A DNA stretch of 64,000 nt, taken from Bacteroidales bacterium (GTDB lineage: Bacteria; Bacteroidota; Bacteroidia; Bacteroidales; UBA932). Position numbers and translations under genes: made by a program. The stretch covers positions 186,001-250,000 of the forward strand of contig JAFRRA010000002.1 in assembly GCA_017428325.1 (NCBI GenBank), read 5' to 3'. The notes below the pieces were generated by a model that worked only from the letters and a program-made list of their open reading frames with translations, ran no database searches and was not told where the DNA came from. Below, in pieces: positions 17,286-25,950 of the stretch (position 1 is its first letter; every line of letters starts with the position of its first letter).

Positions 17286-17987
17286 ATGGCTGGAAAATAT
17301 CTCATAGCGGGTCTTGGAAACATTGGTGCCGAATATGCCGGCACCCGTCACAACATTGGCTTCATGGTTGTGGATTTCCTCGCTGAGGAGGCCGGAGCCG
17401 TTTTCAAGACCGGGAGGCTGGGCAGCACCGCGGAGATTTCTTATCGCGGAAGCAAACTCATCCTCCTGAAGCCTTCCACCTATATGAACCTCAGCGGAAG
17501 GGCTGTAAACTACTGGATGCAGGAGGAGAACATCCCTGTAGAGCATCTTCTTGTCATCTGCGATGACCTTGCCCTGCCTCTGGGAAGCGTACGTATGCGC
17601 AAAAAGGGCAGCGACGGGGGCCACAACGGCCTTGCCCACATCAATCAGACGCTCGGAACCTCGGATTATTGCCGTATCCGTGTCGGAATCGGCAACGGTT
17701 TTCCTAAAGGAGGCCAGGTGGATTATGTCCTTGGGAAGATCGAGGGGGAAGAAAAGGAGCAGCTTCCTTCAATCCTCAAGCGTGCCGCCCAGGGAGTCAA
17801 GGACTTTACATTCATGGGTCCGGACAGGGCTATGAACATTTGCAACACGGACCCTAAGAAAGCAGATCCGAAGAAAACAGAAGTCCCTCCGGCAGAACCT
17901 GTCGCTGAGGAAAAGCCAAAAGAAAAGGAACTCTCCTTCAAGGAAAAACTCCGGAATTTTTTCGGAATCAATAAAACAGAATTTTAG
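17286..17987 (+). CDS. pth: peptidyl-tRNA hydrolase with charged C-terminal extension
   Basis: Recycles peptidyl-tRNA released from stalled ribosomes. Active-site residues are visible: His22 in TRHNIGF, Asn68 in YMNLSG, Asp93 in ICDDLALP and Asn in GGHNGL. The catalytic domain is complete at about residue 188. The protein then continues for about 45 residues of Lys, Pro and Glu-rich sequence ending in LRNFFGINKTEF, longer than the usual 190 or so residues. The tail role is unknown. The stop codon overlaps the convergent Hsp15-like gene by 4 bases. Confidence 0.94.
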   Translation: MAGKYLIAGLGNIGAEYAGTRHNIGFMVVDFLAEEAGAVFKTGRLGSTAEISYRGSKLILLKPSTYMNLSGRAVNYWMQEENIPVEHLLVICDDLALPLGSVRMRKKGSDGGHNGLAHINQTLGTSDYCRIRVGIGNGFPKGGQVDYVLGKIEGEEKEQLPSILKRAAQGVKDFTFMGPDRAMNICNTDPKKADPKKTEVPPAEPVAEEKPKEKELSFKEKLRNFFGINKTEF

Positions 17988-18361
17988 AAACCGTCTATCA
18001 GGCGGTCGATATCGCGGCGTTCCTTCTTTGTAGGACGTCCGCTTCCCCTTTCCCTTTTCAGGAAAAACGTTTCTACCGGAGCCACAAGTTTGTCCAGCTC
18101 GCTTTGCGGGGTGGTGTTTTCCGCATACTGGTCCACGAGCTTGGCTCCCTGACGCTTGTCTATTGGCTCGATTACGGTATAGCTGAAGTGGACTGCACCC
18201 TTGCGGACTTCAATGGAGTCTCCGGCCTTTATTTCCCTGGAGGACTTGGCCTGGGCGCCGTTTACGATGACCTTTCCGGTACGGCAGGCTTCGGCGGCTT
18301 CGCTGCGTGTCTTGAACACTCTTATAGCCCAGAGGTATTTATCTATCCTTACGTTATCCAT
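17984..18361 (-). CDS. Hsp15-like S4-domain RNA-binding protein
   Basis: A 125-residue protein with an N-terminal S4 domain (RIDKYLWAIRVFKTRSEAAE, then GKVIVNG) and a basic C-terminus (RERGSGRPTKKERRDID). Relatives bind 50S subunits carrying stuck peptidyl-tRNA. I start at MDNVRIDKYL. The frame is open 52 codons further, but that part is out-of-frame reading of the neighbouring His-rich tail. It overlaps the upstream gene by 8 bases and ends on the pth stop, so two ribosome-rescue genes converge here. Confidence 0.88.
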   Translation of the reverse strand: MDNVRIDKYLWAIRVFKTRSEAAEACRTGKVIVNGAQAKSSREIKAGDSIEVRKGAVHFSYTVIEPIDKRQGAKLVDQYAENTTPQSELDKLVAPVETFFLKRERGSGRPTKKERRDIDRLIDGF

Positions 18362-19325
18362 TGTGGTGGTGATGGTGTCCGCAACCGCAGTCTTCGTCAT
18401 CGTGGTGGTGATGGCCGCATCCGCACTCGTCCTCCCCGTCTTCATCTTCTTCCGGTTTCGGAGGCTCGGGGATGTTGCACATATAGATGCGGAGGAAGGA
18501 TGATGTAGGATTATCACCCTCCTGGCTAGGGGATATGGTCAGTTCCTGGATGTCGTGAGGCACGAGGGCCAGAGGGGATTTACTGTCAAGCGTAATATAA
18601 GTCTCTTCGGAGATTTCCGTGTATCCTCTCAAGTCTTTTACCTTCAGCGATGTCTGGTTGTCCAGGTTGAAGATTGCCATGAAACTTTCCGTCTGGTCCG
18701 GGGCGATTGTCTGGGGCTTGGTGATGGCAACCCTTTCCATCCTGAAAAGGCAGGATTCCGGAGCCACATATTCCGGATTGGAGGCGCTGAGGTTTATGAA
18801 GTCGAGAGCTTCCACGAGCTGGTCCGTTTCCTCTATGTTGAAGTCGCAAGGGGAATTCTGGGCCACTTCCACATATCTTACGCCTTCTCCGATGCGGAAC
18901 GGGACTCCGGGGCGGATGTAGAAGGTCTCGCCCTCTTCCGGCCCTATCTCGTTCATTGTTTCCAGTATGCTTCCTTCCAGGCTTCTTTCATAGATGTCCG
19001 TTGCGGAAATATCCTTCTTGAAACCTATCCAGATGGACGAATCCTCCTCTGCGGAAAGTATGTAGAGCATTCTCTCCTTGCCCCAGCAGCCGTAGCGCGG
19101 CAGAGCGGTCTCGTCGTCCGGAGAAACGGTTATGTGTCCGCTCTCGTCGCAGAGCTTCACCGTTATTGGCAGGTTGCCCTGGAAAAAGTTGAATGTCTTG
19201 TCGCCGAGCAGATTGCCCATATAGGTCTCAATGAGATCGTCTATGGAATTGTCCTTAAGGAAGCCGTTGAGGGCTGTGCTGTCAGGAGTCAGGCTGTTCA
19301 GCAGAAGAGGGTATATCTTTTTCAT
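18354..19325 (-). CDS. mannose-6-phosphate isomerase-like protein lacking metal ligands, with Cys/His-rich tail
   Basis: A 323-residue protein. LIETYMGNLLGDKTF, VSPDDETALPRYGCWGKERM and IGFKKDIS follow the class I mannose-6-phosphate isomerase pattern. The zinc ligands of that family are changed: Gln and His of QVHP become Thr66 and Ser68, Glu of KTE becomes Arg85, and the later His becomes Phe143. It also lacks the N-terminal part of the enzyme. The last 30 residues hold two copies of a CGCGHHHH unit separated by acidic residues, which looks metal-binding. It overlaps the CPBP protease gene by 4 bases. I infer a non-catalytic, sensor or metal-carrying role. Confidence 0.7.
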   Translation of the reverse strand: MKKIYPLLLNSLTPDSTALNGFLKDNSIDDLIETYMGNLLGDKTFNFFQGNLPITVKLCDESGHITVSPDDETALPRYGCWGKERMLYILSAEEDSSIWIGFKKDISATDIYERSLEGSILETMNEIGPEEGETFYIRPGVPFRIGEGVRYVEVAQNSPCDFNIEETDQLVEALDFINLSASNPEYVAPESCLFRMERVAITKPQTIAPDQTESFMAIFNLDNQTSLKVKDLRGYTEISEETYITLDSKSPLALVPHDIQELTISPSQEGDNPTSSFLRIYMCNIPEPPKPEEDEDGEDECGCGHHHHDDEDCGCGHHHHHNG

Positions 19326-20281
19326 TGCAAAGTACCTGTGCTGTTAGGGTTGATGGCGTCTGCCAGGATTACTGTTGCGGGTCTGAAACTCTTCGGTTTC
19401 CTAGGCAGGAACTTGTGCAGCAGGATGATGCCAAGAATTACAACCAGTATGCCTCCGCCAACCAGCACCCAGTACCACATGTCGGTTCCTGTGAGCTGGA
19501 TCATATTCTCCCTCGATGTTGCATCTGCATCCATATCCGGGAATGCCCAGAACAGCATTATGGATGAGAAATTATTTACAAAGTGCATGAAGATAACGGC
19601 CCAGATGCTGTGGCTCCTGTAATAAACCCATCCGAAAAGGCAGCCGAGGACGAATGCCGGGATAGCCTGCCAGAGATTCATGTGCATAGCTCCGAAAAGC
19701 AGGGCTGACCAGAGTATGGCCACAACTGCGGAACCCTTTGAAAGCAAGCCTCTTTCTATGGTGCCCCTCATAATGAACTCCTCGAACAGCGGAGCCATTA
19801 TGGCAACTGAGACAATGGTGTCTACAGGTCTGGTGGCTATGCTCTCGAACATGTCCTTGAAGTTGTCCGGAATAGGGAAATTGCTCGTCACCGGATCCAG
19901 CGCCCAGCTGAGTCCCAATGTCATGAGCAGAAGCAGAATGCCCAGGGTCAGGAAGTTGAATTTCCCAAGATGCGGAGCGTCAACCTTTACCGGAGCGTTC
20001 AGCGGATTCTGGCTGTTGCTGTTTCCCACCAGCCAGATGAACAGCACCGGGATAATCATCTGGGTAAAATACACAAGACTCAGTTTCCCGGAAAGTATGC
20101 CGGCAAGTCCTACAGGGTCAGATGTTGCCTGTGCCACCGCAGACAGTTCTCCGCTGATGGCAGCCGCAATAAATGCCGCAACTACAGAAACGACACTGCC
20201 CAGAAGAAACATGACAAGCAGGATCAGGAGGCTGCCTCCGAATCCCGGCCTGTAATATTTGGGTTTTGAAAAAATGTTCAT
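19322..20281 (-). CDS. CPBP family intramembrane metalloprotease
   Basis: Polytopic protein of 319 residues and about eight membrane helices. CPBP (Abi, Rce1-like) motifs are present in order: EEFIMR with Glu167, Glu168 and Arg172, FGAMHMN with His200, and FMHFVNN with His233 and Asn237. Relatives cleave prenylated or membrane proteins, or act in bacteriocin immunity. The target here is unknown. It lies 24 bases after the nucleotidyltransferase gene and overlaps the isomerase-like gene by 4 bases. Confidence 0.88.
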   Translation of the reverse strand: MNIFSKPKYYRPGFGGSLLILLVMFLLGSVVSVVAAFIAAAISGELSAVAQATSDPVGLAGILSGKLSLVYFTQMIIPVLFIWLVGNSNSQNPLNAPVKVDAPHLGKFNFLTLGILLLLMTLGLSWALDPVTSNFPIPDNFKDMFESIATRPVDTIVSVAIMAPLFEEFIMRGTIERGLLSKGSAVVAILWSALLFGAMHMNLWQAIPAFVLGCLFGWVYYRSHSIWAVIFMHFVNNFSSIMLFWAFPDMDADATSRENMIQLTGTDMWYWVLVGGGILVVILGIILLHKFLPRKPKSFRPATVILADAINPNSTGTLQ

Positions 20282-20305
20282 GACTGTTTTGCTCTGCGAT
20301 GTTGT

Positions 20306-21211
20306 CTAGAACAGAGGGGAAGGATAGGTCCCGTCCTCCGCCATTTCCTTCAGACGGGCAACGACCTTTTCCCTGTCTTCCTTGTAAGTAACGCCAAACC
20401 AGGCTGATGGGGTGGAAAGAACCTTGACCTTGGCCTTTCCTTCCTCTATCATTCTGCTGACCACGGAAGGAACATAAAACTCCTTCTTAGGCTCGTCTAT
20501 GTTCTGCTTCAGGAATTCCTTGAAAAGGACTTCGGACTCTTCCATATAGTCCGGAGTGAAGCCCCACATATTCATCGATGTGCAGGTCTTTGACGGAAGC
20601 GGATGCTCCACGCCCAGGAGGTTCTCTCCCAAAATCCTGCGGCCCTCCTTACGGATGTTGGAGTGTTCTTCCACCTTGACCAGATGGTCCTTGCTGTCCA
20701 GGGTGCATATCCCTCTGGAAACGCTTCCGGACTCGGACAGGGTATTGTTCAGATAGAAACCCACCATGCAGAACCTGCCCTTCTGACCCTTCCTGATACG
20801 GTTCAGGTAGTCTGCCAGGCACCTGAATGATTCCCTTCCGTAGAAATCGTCCGAGTTGATAACGGCAAACGGTCTGGTAATCACTTTCTTTGCGGAGAGA
20901 ACTGCCTGCCCTGTGCCCCATGGTTTCTCCCTCGGAACCTTTGGAACGAACCCTCTTGGAAGTTTATCCGGTTCCTGGGTTACTATGGAGTATTTGACTT
21001 TGCCTTTGAATTTGGAAGCAACCTTCTCTTCAAACTCCTTTCTGAACTTTTCCCTAACGACGAAAACCACATCCGCAAACCCTGCAAGCATAGCGTCGTA
21101 GATGGAGAAATCCATGATTGTCTCACCCTTAGGCCCCACGCCGTCAAGCTGTTTGAGGCCTCCATACCTGCTGCCCATTCCGGCAGCCATGATCAGAAGT
21201 GTAGGTTTCAT
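20306..21211 (-). CDS. NDP-sugar nucleotidyltransferase family protein
   Basis: A 301-residue protein with the pyrophosphorylase start LIMAAGMGSRYGGLKQ, the GPKGETIMDFSI phosphate segment, WGTGQAVLSA and the metal-binding INSDDFYG. These are features of sugar-1-phosphate nucleotidyltransferases, but there is no acetyltransferase or left-handed helix domain behind them. The sugar is not evident. It is the first gene of a four-gene minus-strand run with CPBP, the isomerase-like protein and Hsp15, under the promoter at 21244-21272. Confidence 0.82.
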   Translation of the reverse strand: MKPTLLIMAAGMGSRYGGLKQLDGVGPKGETIMDFSIYDAMLAGFADVVFVVREKFRKEFEEKVASKFKGKVKYSIVTQEPDKLPRGFVPKVPREKPWGTGQAVLSAKKVITRPFAVINSDDFYGRESFRCLADYLNRIRKGQKGRFCMVGFYLNNTLSESGSVSRGICTLDSKDHLVKVEEHSNIRKEGRRILGENLLGVEHPLPSKTCTSMNMWGFTPDYMEESEVLFKEFLKQNIDEPKKEFYVPSVVSRMIEEGKAKVKVLSTPSAWFGVTYKEDREKVVARLKEMAEDGTYPSPLF

Positions 21212-21243
21212 TATTTTTTGTAAATTTGTAAAGTTTCGAGGTG

Positions 21244-21272
21244 CAAAGATAATGTAAATCGAGCTTAATCAA
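21244..21272 (-). promoter_or_regulatory. promoter of the nucleotidyltransferase operon
   Basis: On the minus strand TTG (21272-21270), an 18-base spacer and TATCTTTG (21251-21244), about 32 bases before the ATG. Confidence 0.65.
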
Positions 21273-21289
21273 AGTAAAAATCTACGGCA

Positions 21290-21625
21290 GTGAGCTTCTT
21301 TGGCAGACTAAGTGAAAAACCCGGATTCAGGCAAGTCTTCAAGGTATTGAAGAACAAGTATTTCATAGTCACGGCAGCGTTCCTGATATGGATATTCTTC
21401 TTCGATACAAACAATCTGGTTTCCTGGTACAGGGACCTCAAGCAGCTGGCCTGGCAGAACCGCCAGAAAGTCTATTATCAGAATGCCATAAAGCAGGCGG
21501 ACGAGAAGCTCAACGAGCTGACATCCAACAAGGATTCTCTGGAAAAGTTTGCCAGGGAGCAATATCTTTTCCACGAATCCGGAGAGGACGTTTACGTTGT
21601 GGAAGGTTCCGGATCAGAAGACTGA
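21290..21625 (+). CDS. FtsB/DivIC-like septum formation initiator
   Basis: A 111-residue bitopic protein: short basic N-terminus, one membrane helix (YFIVTAAFLIWIFFF, residues about 25-39), a coiled coil (NRQKVYYQNAIKQADEKLNEL) and an acidic end. This is the FtsB/DivIC architecture, acting with FtsL and FtsQ at the division site. The start is GTG, because no in-frame ATG precedes the membrane helix. A TAAATTTG box lies at 21221-21228, without a clear -33 partner. It is convergent with purB, with 1 base between the stops. Confidence 0.82.
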   Translation: MSFFGRLSEKPGFRQVFKVLKNKYFIVTAAFLIWIFFFDTNNLVSWYRDLKQLAWQNRQKVYYQNAIKQADEKLNELTSNKDSLEKFAREQYLFHESGEDVYVVEGSGSED

Positions 21626-21626
21626 C

Positions 21627-22976
21627 CTAAACCCCCGTATAGTTCTGAGGCGTGACGGAAAGCATTTCTTTCTTCACGCTTTCTTTTATTTTCAGACCCT
21701 TTACAAACTCGGCGATGCTTTCTTTCGTTACCTTGGTGTTGACCCTTGTCAACTCTTTCAGGGTTTCATACGGATGAGGGTAACCTTCCCTTCGGAGAAT
21801 GGTCTGAAGAGCCTCAGCCACCACAGCCCAGTTGTCTTCCAGGTCTGCATCCAGCTTCTCTTTGTTGAGTATCAGCTTGCCAAGTCCTTTTCTCAGCGAT
21901 TTAAGAGCTATCAGGGTATGGGCCAGAGGAACTCCCGCGTTCCTGAGCACCGTTGAATCAGTAAGGTCTCTCTGCATCCTGGAAACCGGAAGCTTTGCGC
22001 TCAGATGCTCGAACACTGCATTTGCCACGCCTAGGTTGCCTTCAGCGTTTTCAAAGTCGATAGGGTTTACCTTGTGAGGCATCGCGGAGGATCCGACTTC
22101 TCCAGCCTTGATCTTCTGCTTGAAGTATTCCAGAGAGATGTATGTCCAGACATCGCGGCAGAGGTCTGTCAGTATTGTGTTGATTCTCTTGAGATTGTCG
22201 AACAGGGCGGCAAGGTTGTCGTAATGCTCTATCTGGGTTGTGGGATAGGAGCGCACCAGACCGAAGGCATCTTTCTGGAAGGCGGCGGCAAACTTGTTCC
22301 AGTCTATGTCAGGATAAGCGACCTTGTGGGCGTTCATTCCACCGGTAGCACCACCGAACTTCGAGCAGTAAGGCACTGTCTTCAGGAGCTTGAGCTGTTT
22401 GTCCAGTCTCTCCACGAATACCTTGATTTCCTTGCCCAGGCGGGTAGGGGAAGCCGGCTGTCCGTGAGTGTGGGCTAGCATCGGGATGTCCTTCCATTCC
22501 CTGGCTATAGCCTCCAGCATCTTCTTAACTTCCAGCAGCTCAGGCATATATGAATTTTCAATTCCCTCCTTCAGGCTGAGTGGAACGGCCGTGTTGTTTA
22601 TGTCCTGGCTGGTAAGTCCGAAGTGCACGAATTCCGAGTATTTCTCAACCTTCAGCCTCTTGAATTCCTCCTTTATGAAATACTCCACAGCCTTGACGTC
22701 GTGATTGGTGATCTTTTCTATATCCTTCACCCTCTGGGCCTGCTCTACAGTAAGATCCCTGTATATCTTTCTCAGCGATGCGAACTTGCCCTTAGGGAAA
22801 CCCTTAAGCTGAGGCAGCGGTATGTTGCAGAGTGCGATGAAGTATTCAATCTCCACCCTTACGCGATACCTTATGAGCGCATACTCGGAAAAATAACCGC
22901 TGAGGATTTCTGTCTTGTCGTGATATCTCCCGTCTATCGGGGAAACTGCCGTAAGTGCCTGGAATGCCTTATCCAT
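21627..22976 (-). CDS. purB: adenylosuccinate lyase
   Basis: Acts twice in purine synthesis, splitting fumarate from SAICAR and from adenylosuccinate. At 449 residues it follows the E. coli-type sequence, from SPIDGRYHDKTEIL at the N-terminus to the family signature SSAMPHKVNPIDFENAEGN near residue 300. The latter holds the mobile catalytic loop. LAHTHGQPASPT with the catalytic His is present near residue 170. It follows folP by 11 bases on the same strand and is probably co-transcribed with it. A minus-strand TAAATTTG box at 23004-22997 could add expression. Confidence 0.95.
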   Translation of the reverse strand: MDKAFQALTAVSPIDGRYHDKTEILSGYFSEYALIRYRVRVEIEYFIALCNIPLPQLKGFPKGKFASLRKIYRDLTVEQAQRVKDIEKITNHDVKAVEYFIKEEFKRLKVEKYSEFVHFGLTSQDINNTAVPLSLKEGIENSYMPELLEVKKMLEAIAREWKDIPMLAHTHGQPASPTRLGKEIKVFVERLDKQLKLLKTVPYCSKFGGATGGMNAHKVAYPDIDWNKFAAAFQKDAFGLVRSYPTTQIEHYDNLAALFDNLKRINTILTDLCRDVWTYISLEYFKQKIKAGEVGSSAMPHKVNPIDFENAEGNLGVANAVFEHLSAKLPVSRMQRDLTDSTVLRNAGVPLAHTLIALKSLRKGLGKLILNKEKLDADLEDNWAVVAEALQTILRREGYPHPYETLKELTRVNTKVTKESIAEFVKGLKIKESVKKEMLSVTPQNYTGV

Positions 22977-22987
22977 AAATATGATTT

Positions 22988-23839
22988 TTAGCCGTGCAAA
23001 TTTAATGTTTTTTCAAATAGCCTGACAGTCTGGACGGCCTCTTTGACGTCGTGTACCCTGAGTATGGCGGCTCCTTTCTGCAGAGCCCTGAAGTTCAGGA
23101 CGCAGGTGGCCGGGAGGCTTTCTTCCGGAGTAATGTCCAGCAGCTTGTATATCATCGATTTTCTGGAAAGCCCCGCCAGGACCGGACGGCCCAGGCTCTG
23201 GAACTGGTCCAAGCCTTCCAGAAGCTCGTAGTTCTGCTCAATGGTCTTGGCAAATCCGAATCCGGGATCAAGAATCCAGTCTTCTATCCCGAACTTTTCC
23301 GCTTTCTCCGCGAATGCCTCAAAATAACGCTTGACCTCAGCGACAACTCCCTTGGGATAATCTGTCATAGCCTGCATCGTATCCGGTGTCCCCCGCTTGT
23401 GCATTGCAATGAACGGAAGTCCGTAATCTGCCACAGTCTCAAGCATTTCAGGATCATCTTCCCCGGAGGAAATATCGTTGACAATTATTGGCCCGAGAAT
23501 GTCGCAGGCCTTTTTTACGATTTCGCTCCGGAATGTGTCTATGGAGATTTCGGGAACGGTTTTACCCTCGCAGAATCTTTCGGAGGCCACTTCCGCCAGC
23601 CTTTCCAGGGGCTTTTCCAGATATTCCCACTCCTGCCTCTGGCTTACGGGAGTGCTCCCGGGACGGGTGGAGCAGGCTCCGATATCAATGATATCCGCCC
23701 CGTCTTCAATCATTTGCAGGTAAGCTTTTTCAACATCTTCAACTGTTATCCTGCGGCTTTTTCTGTAGAAAGACTCGTTGTTGATGTTTATGATTCCCAT
23801 CACCCGGATGGGTTCTGATTCGCGTTTATTTCTTGCCAT
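22988..23839 (-). CDS. folP: dihydropteroate synthase
   Basis: Folate pathway enzyme joining p-aminobenzoate to the pterin diphosphate, the target of sulfonamides. At 283 residues it has DIGACSTRPGS, EISIDTFRSEIV, IIVNDISSG, ILDPGFGFAKT and GLSRKSM, all family landmarks. The first substrate loop, normally MGILNVTPDSF, reads MGIININNESF here (residues 14-24), so Thr-Pro-Asp is replaced by Asn-Asn-Glu. That could be lineage-specific or affect pterin and sulfonamide binding. The enzyme is otherwise intact. It is the first gene of a folP-purB pair. Confidence 0.93.
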   Translation of the reverse strand: MARNKRESEPIRVMGIININNESFYRKSRRITVEDVEKAYLQMIEDGADIIDIGACSTRPGSTPVSQRQEWEYLEKPLERLAEVASERFCEGKTVPEISIDTFRSEIVKKACDILGPIIVNDISSGEDDPEMLETVADYGLPFIAMHKRGTPDTMQAMTDYPKGVVAEVKRYFEAFAEKAEKFGIEDWILDPGFGFAKTIEQNYELLEGLDQFQSLGRPVLAGLSRKSMIYKLLDITPEESLPATCVLNFRALQKGAAILRVHDVKEAVQTVRLFEKTLNLHG

Positions 23840-23922
23840 AGGCTCTTTTGCTTCTGCTACAAAGATAATCTATGGGGGAAAGGAATGCAATATTGAAAAC
23901 AGATTCGTAAATTTGTAGAGTT

Positions 23923-24597
23923 ATGCTGATAGTTATAGAAGGACTGGACGGTGCAGGAAAGAGCACCCAGGTCAAAAAACTCAAGGAATACATCGTTGAA
24001 AAAGGATATGATCTGGAATACCTCCACTTTCCGAGGTATGAGGCTCCGGTTTACGGAGACCTGATAGGGGAGTTCCTAAGAGGGGGATTCGGAGACCTGA
24101 ACCAGGTTCACCCGAAACTGGTGGCCCTGCTCTATGCGCTTGACAGGCAGGATGCTGCCGCATCGCTGAGGAAGGCCCTGAAAGCTGGAAAGACAGTCCT
24201 TCTGGACAGGTACGTGTATTCCAATATCGCATACCAGTGCTCCAAGATCACAGACCCTGAAGAGAGAGAGAAGCTCCGCAGCTGGATATTCTCCCTAGAG
24301 TATGAATTCTACAAGATTCCACGGCCGGACGTGAACATTTACCTTAACGTTCCGCTGGACTTTATCGCTTCCCGCCTGGCTTCTTCCCGCAGCGAGGATT
24401 CCGACCGCGACTACCTTAACGGGCAGAGGGATATCCATGAGGAGAGGATCAGCTTCCAGGAAGGCGTAAGGAAAATGTATTTGGAAGAGTGTGAGAGGGA
24501 TGCTGATTTCCAGGAAGTTGAATGTATGGCTGAGGATGGCTCGATGCTTCCTCCAGACGAGATATTTGAACGCATAAAAGAGAAGCTTCCTTTGTAA
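23923..24597 (+). CDS. tmk: thymidylate kinase
   Basis: Phosphorylates dTMP to dTDP. The 224-residue protein has the P-loop EGLDGAGKST at residues 6-15, the DRY motif in LLDRYVYSNIAYQ and the LID region FIASRLASSRSEDSDRDYL. It is a little longer than the usual 205-215 residues. A TAAATTTG box at 23908-23915 ends 7 bases before the ATG, which would make the message nearly leaderless. It is followed after 1 base by a DoxX-like gene, so the two are coupled. Confidence 0.94.
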   Translation: MLIVIEGLDGAGKSTQVKKLKEYIVEKGYDLEYLHFPRYEAPVYGDLIGEFLRGGFGDLNQVHPKLVALLYALDRQDAAASLRKALKAGKTVLLDRYVYSNIAYQCSKITDPEEREKLRSWIFSLEYEFYKIPRPDVNIYLNVPLDFIASRLASSRSEDSDRDYLNGQRDIHEERISFQEGVRKMYLEECERDADFQEVECMAEDGSMLPPDEIFERIKEKLPL

Positions 24598-24598
24598 G

Positions 24599-25933
24599 AT
24601 GTTCTGGAAGTTGTTGAGAAAAACTGCCCGTTACCTGGTGGGAATCGTGTTCATCGCTTCGGGTTTCCTGAAGGGAGTGGATCCGGTCGGCACATCGCTG
24701 AAGGTAAAGGAATATTTCCACGCCTTCCTGGGGATGGATCCGGGGTACTGGGCTTTGTGGCTTGGGATCGCGCTCTGCGTAGTGGAGTTTCTGACAGGAG
24801 TCTGCATTCTCAAGGTCATCAAGTTCCGCTTTTTCTCGCTGATAGCTCTCCTTATGAGCCTGTTCTTTGCGGGAGTTACACTCTATTCCGCCATTACCGG
24901 GAAGGTTGAAGACTGCGGCTGCTTCGGGGACGTGATTCACCTGGAGCCCTGGCCGTCTTTCTACAAGAACATTGCGCTTGTGGTCCTTACCGCTTACCTC
25001 TACAGCCAGAGGCACAGGGCCCGTCCGATAGCCGGCAACTTCTGGCAGTGGGCTTTTATGCTGGGCTATGCAGTCTTCATCGTTGGCCTGGCAGTTTACT
25101 CGATGAGGGAACTCCCTCCGGCAGACCTGTCTGATTTCCGCCCTGGAAGAGACCTCTTCAAGGGAGATTCCACGGCTCTGGTCAAGTATAAGACAGAGAT
25201 AATCTACTCCAAGGACGGAGTGCGCAAGTCTTTCAGCCTCAACCACCTTCCGGATTCTACCTGGAAGTATGAGGAAACAGTCTCCACCGTTGTTGAAGGC
25301 AGCGAGAAGGTTGCCAGGCAGATGCCATTCATCCTGAAAGATTCATTTGGGGACGATGTGACTGAAACTGTCCTCAAGTCAGAGTCTCCGGTAGTTTTCA
25401 TCTCCTTCTACGATGCTTCAGGAATCACTCACGAAGATCTTGGCAAACTCAAGAATCTCGGCGATTCCCTCAACTACGGCCGCCACCGCGCAGATGTCTA
25501 TGTGCTCAGCGCTATGACTGAGGACGAAACCCTGAGGAGCCTCCAGCCAATCTCCGATGCCATTGAAAAAGAGGCAATATCAGATGTCTTCTCTTCTTCC
25601 TACTCGCAACGGGGCCTGCCGTTCCAGATAGTGTATTCGGACTTTAAGTCCATAATCACCTTCAACCGCTCCAACGGCGGGGCCACTTACGTGAACAGGG
25701 GCATCATCGTGAAGAAATGGAGCGCCACCAAGTATTCCAACGGCAGGATTATCTCCGCCATAACCAAAGATCCTTATCTGCTGACAAGGGGCAGCGAGGG
25801 ACATTCAAGGGTATTCCTGATAGTCTCCCTGGCGATAATCATCGGTATGGCTATGATAATAAGGTTAATATTCAAAGCCCTCTACAAGACCGTCAAGGGC
25901 ACCGTGGACGTTCTTGAAGATATGGGCGAATAA
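24599..25933 (+). CDS. DoxX/MauE-type membrane protein with extracytoplasmic thiol-related domain
   Basis: A 444-residue protein. An N-terminal DoxX-like four-helix bundle (ASGFLKGVDPVGTSLKVKEY, residues about 20-40, then CGCFGD with three-residue cysteine spacing near 105) is followed by a further helix and a large periplasmic region (about 175-410). A C-terminal membrane helix closes it (VSLAIIIGMAMIIRLIF). The middle part resembles thioredoxin-fold domains fused to MauE-like proteins in Bacteroidota, but I see no CxxC there. It may handle quinone or disulfide electron flow. This is inference. It sits between tmk and the NAGPA lipoprotein in a plus-strand run. Confidence 0.72.
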   Translation: MFWKLLRKTARYLVGIVFIASGFLKGVDPVGTSLKVKEYFHAFLGMDPGYWALWLGIALCVVEFLTGVCILKVIKFRFFSLIALLMSLFFAGVTLYSAITGKVEDCGCFGDVIHLEPWPSFYKNIALVVLTAYLYSQRHRARPIAGNFWQWAFMLGYAVFIVGLAVYSMRELPPADLSDFRPGRDLFKGDSTALVKYKTEIIYSKDGVRKSFSLNHLPDSTWKYEETVSTVVEGSEKVARQMPFILKDSFGDDVTETVLKSESPVVFISFYDASGITHEDLGKLKNLGDSLNYGRHRADVYVLSAMTEDETLRSLQPISDAIEKEAISDVFSSSYSQRGLPFQIVYSDFKSIITFNRSNGGATYVNRGIIVKKWSATKYSNGRIISAITKDPYLLTRGSEGHSRVFLIVSLAIIIGMAMIIRLIFKALYKTVKGTVDVLEDMGE

Positions 25934-25950
25934 TCCTACAAGCTCCTTTT

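Noticed and set aside
18362-18517. N-terminal extension of the Hsp15-like protein
   Set aside because: The extra 52 codons are out-of-frame reading of the His-rich tail of the upstream gene; the S4 domain starts right after MDNVRIDKYL.
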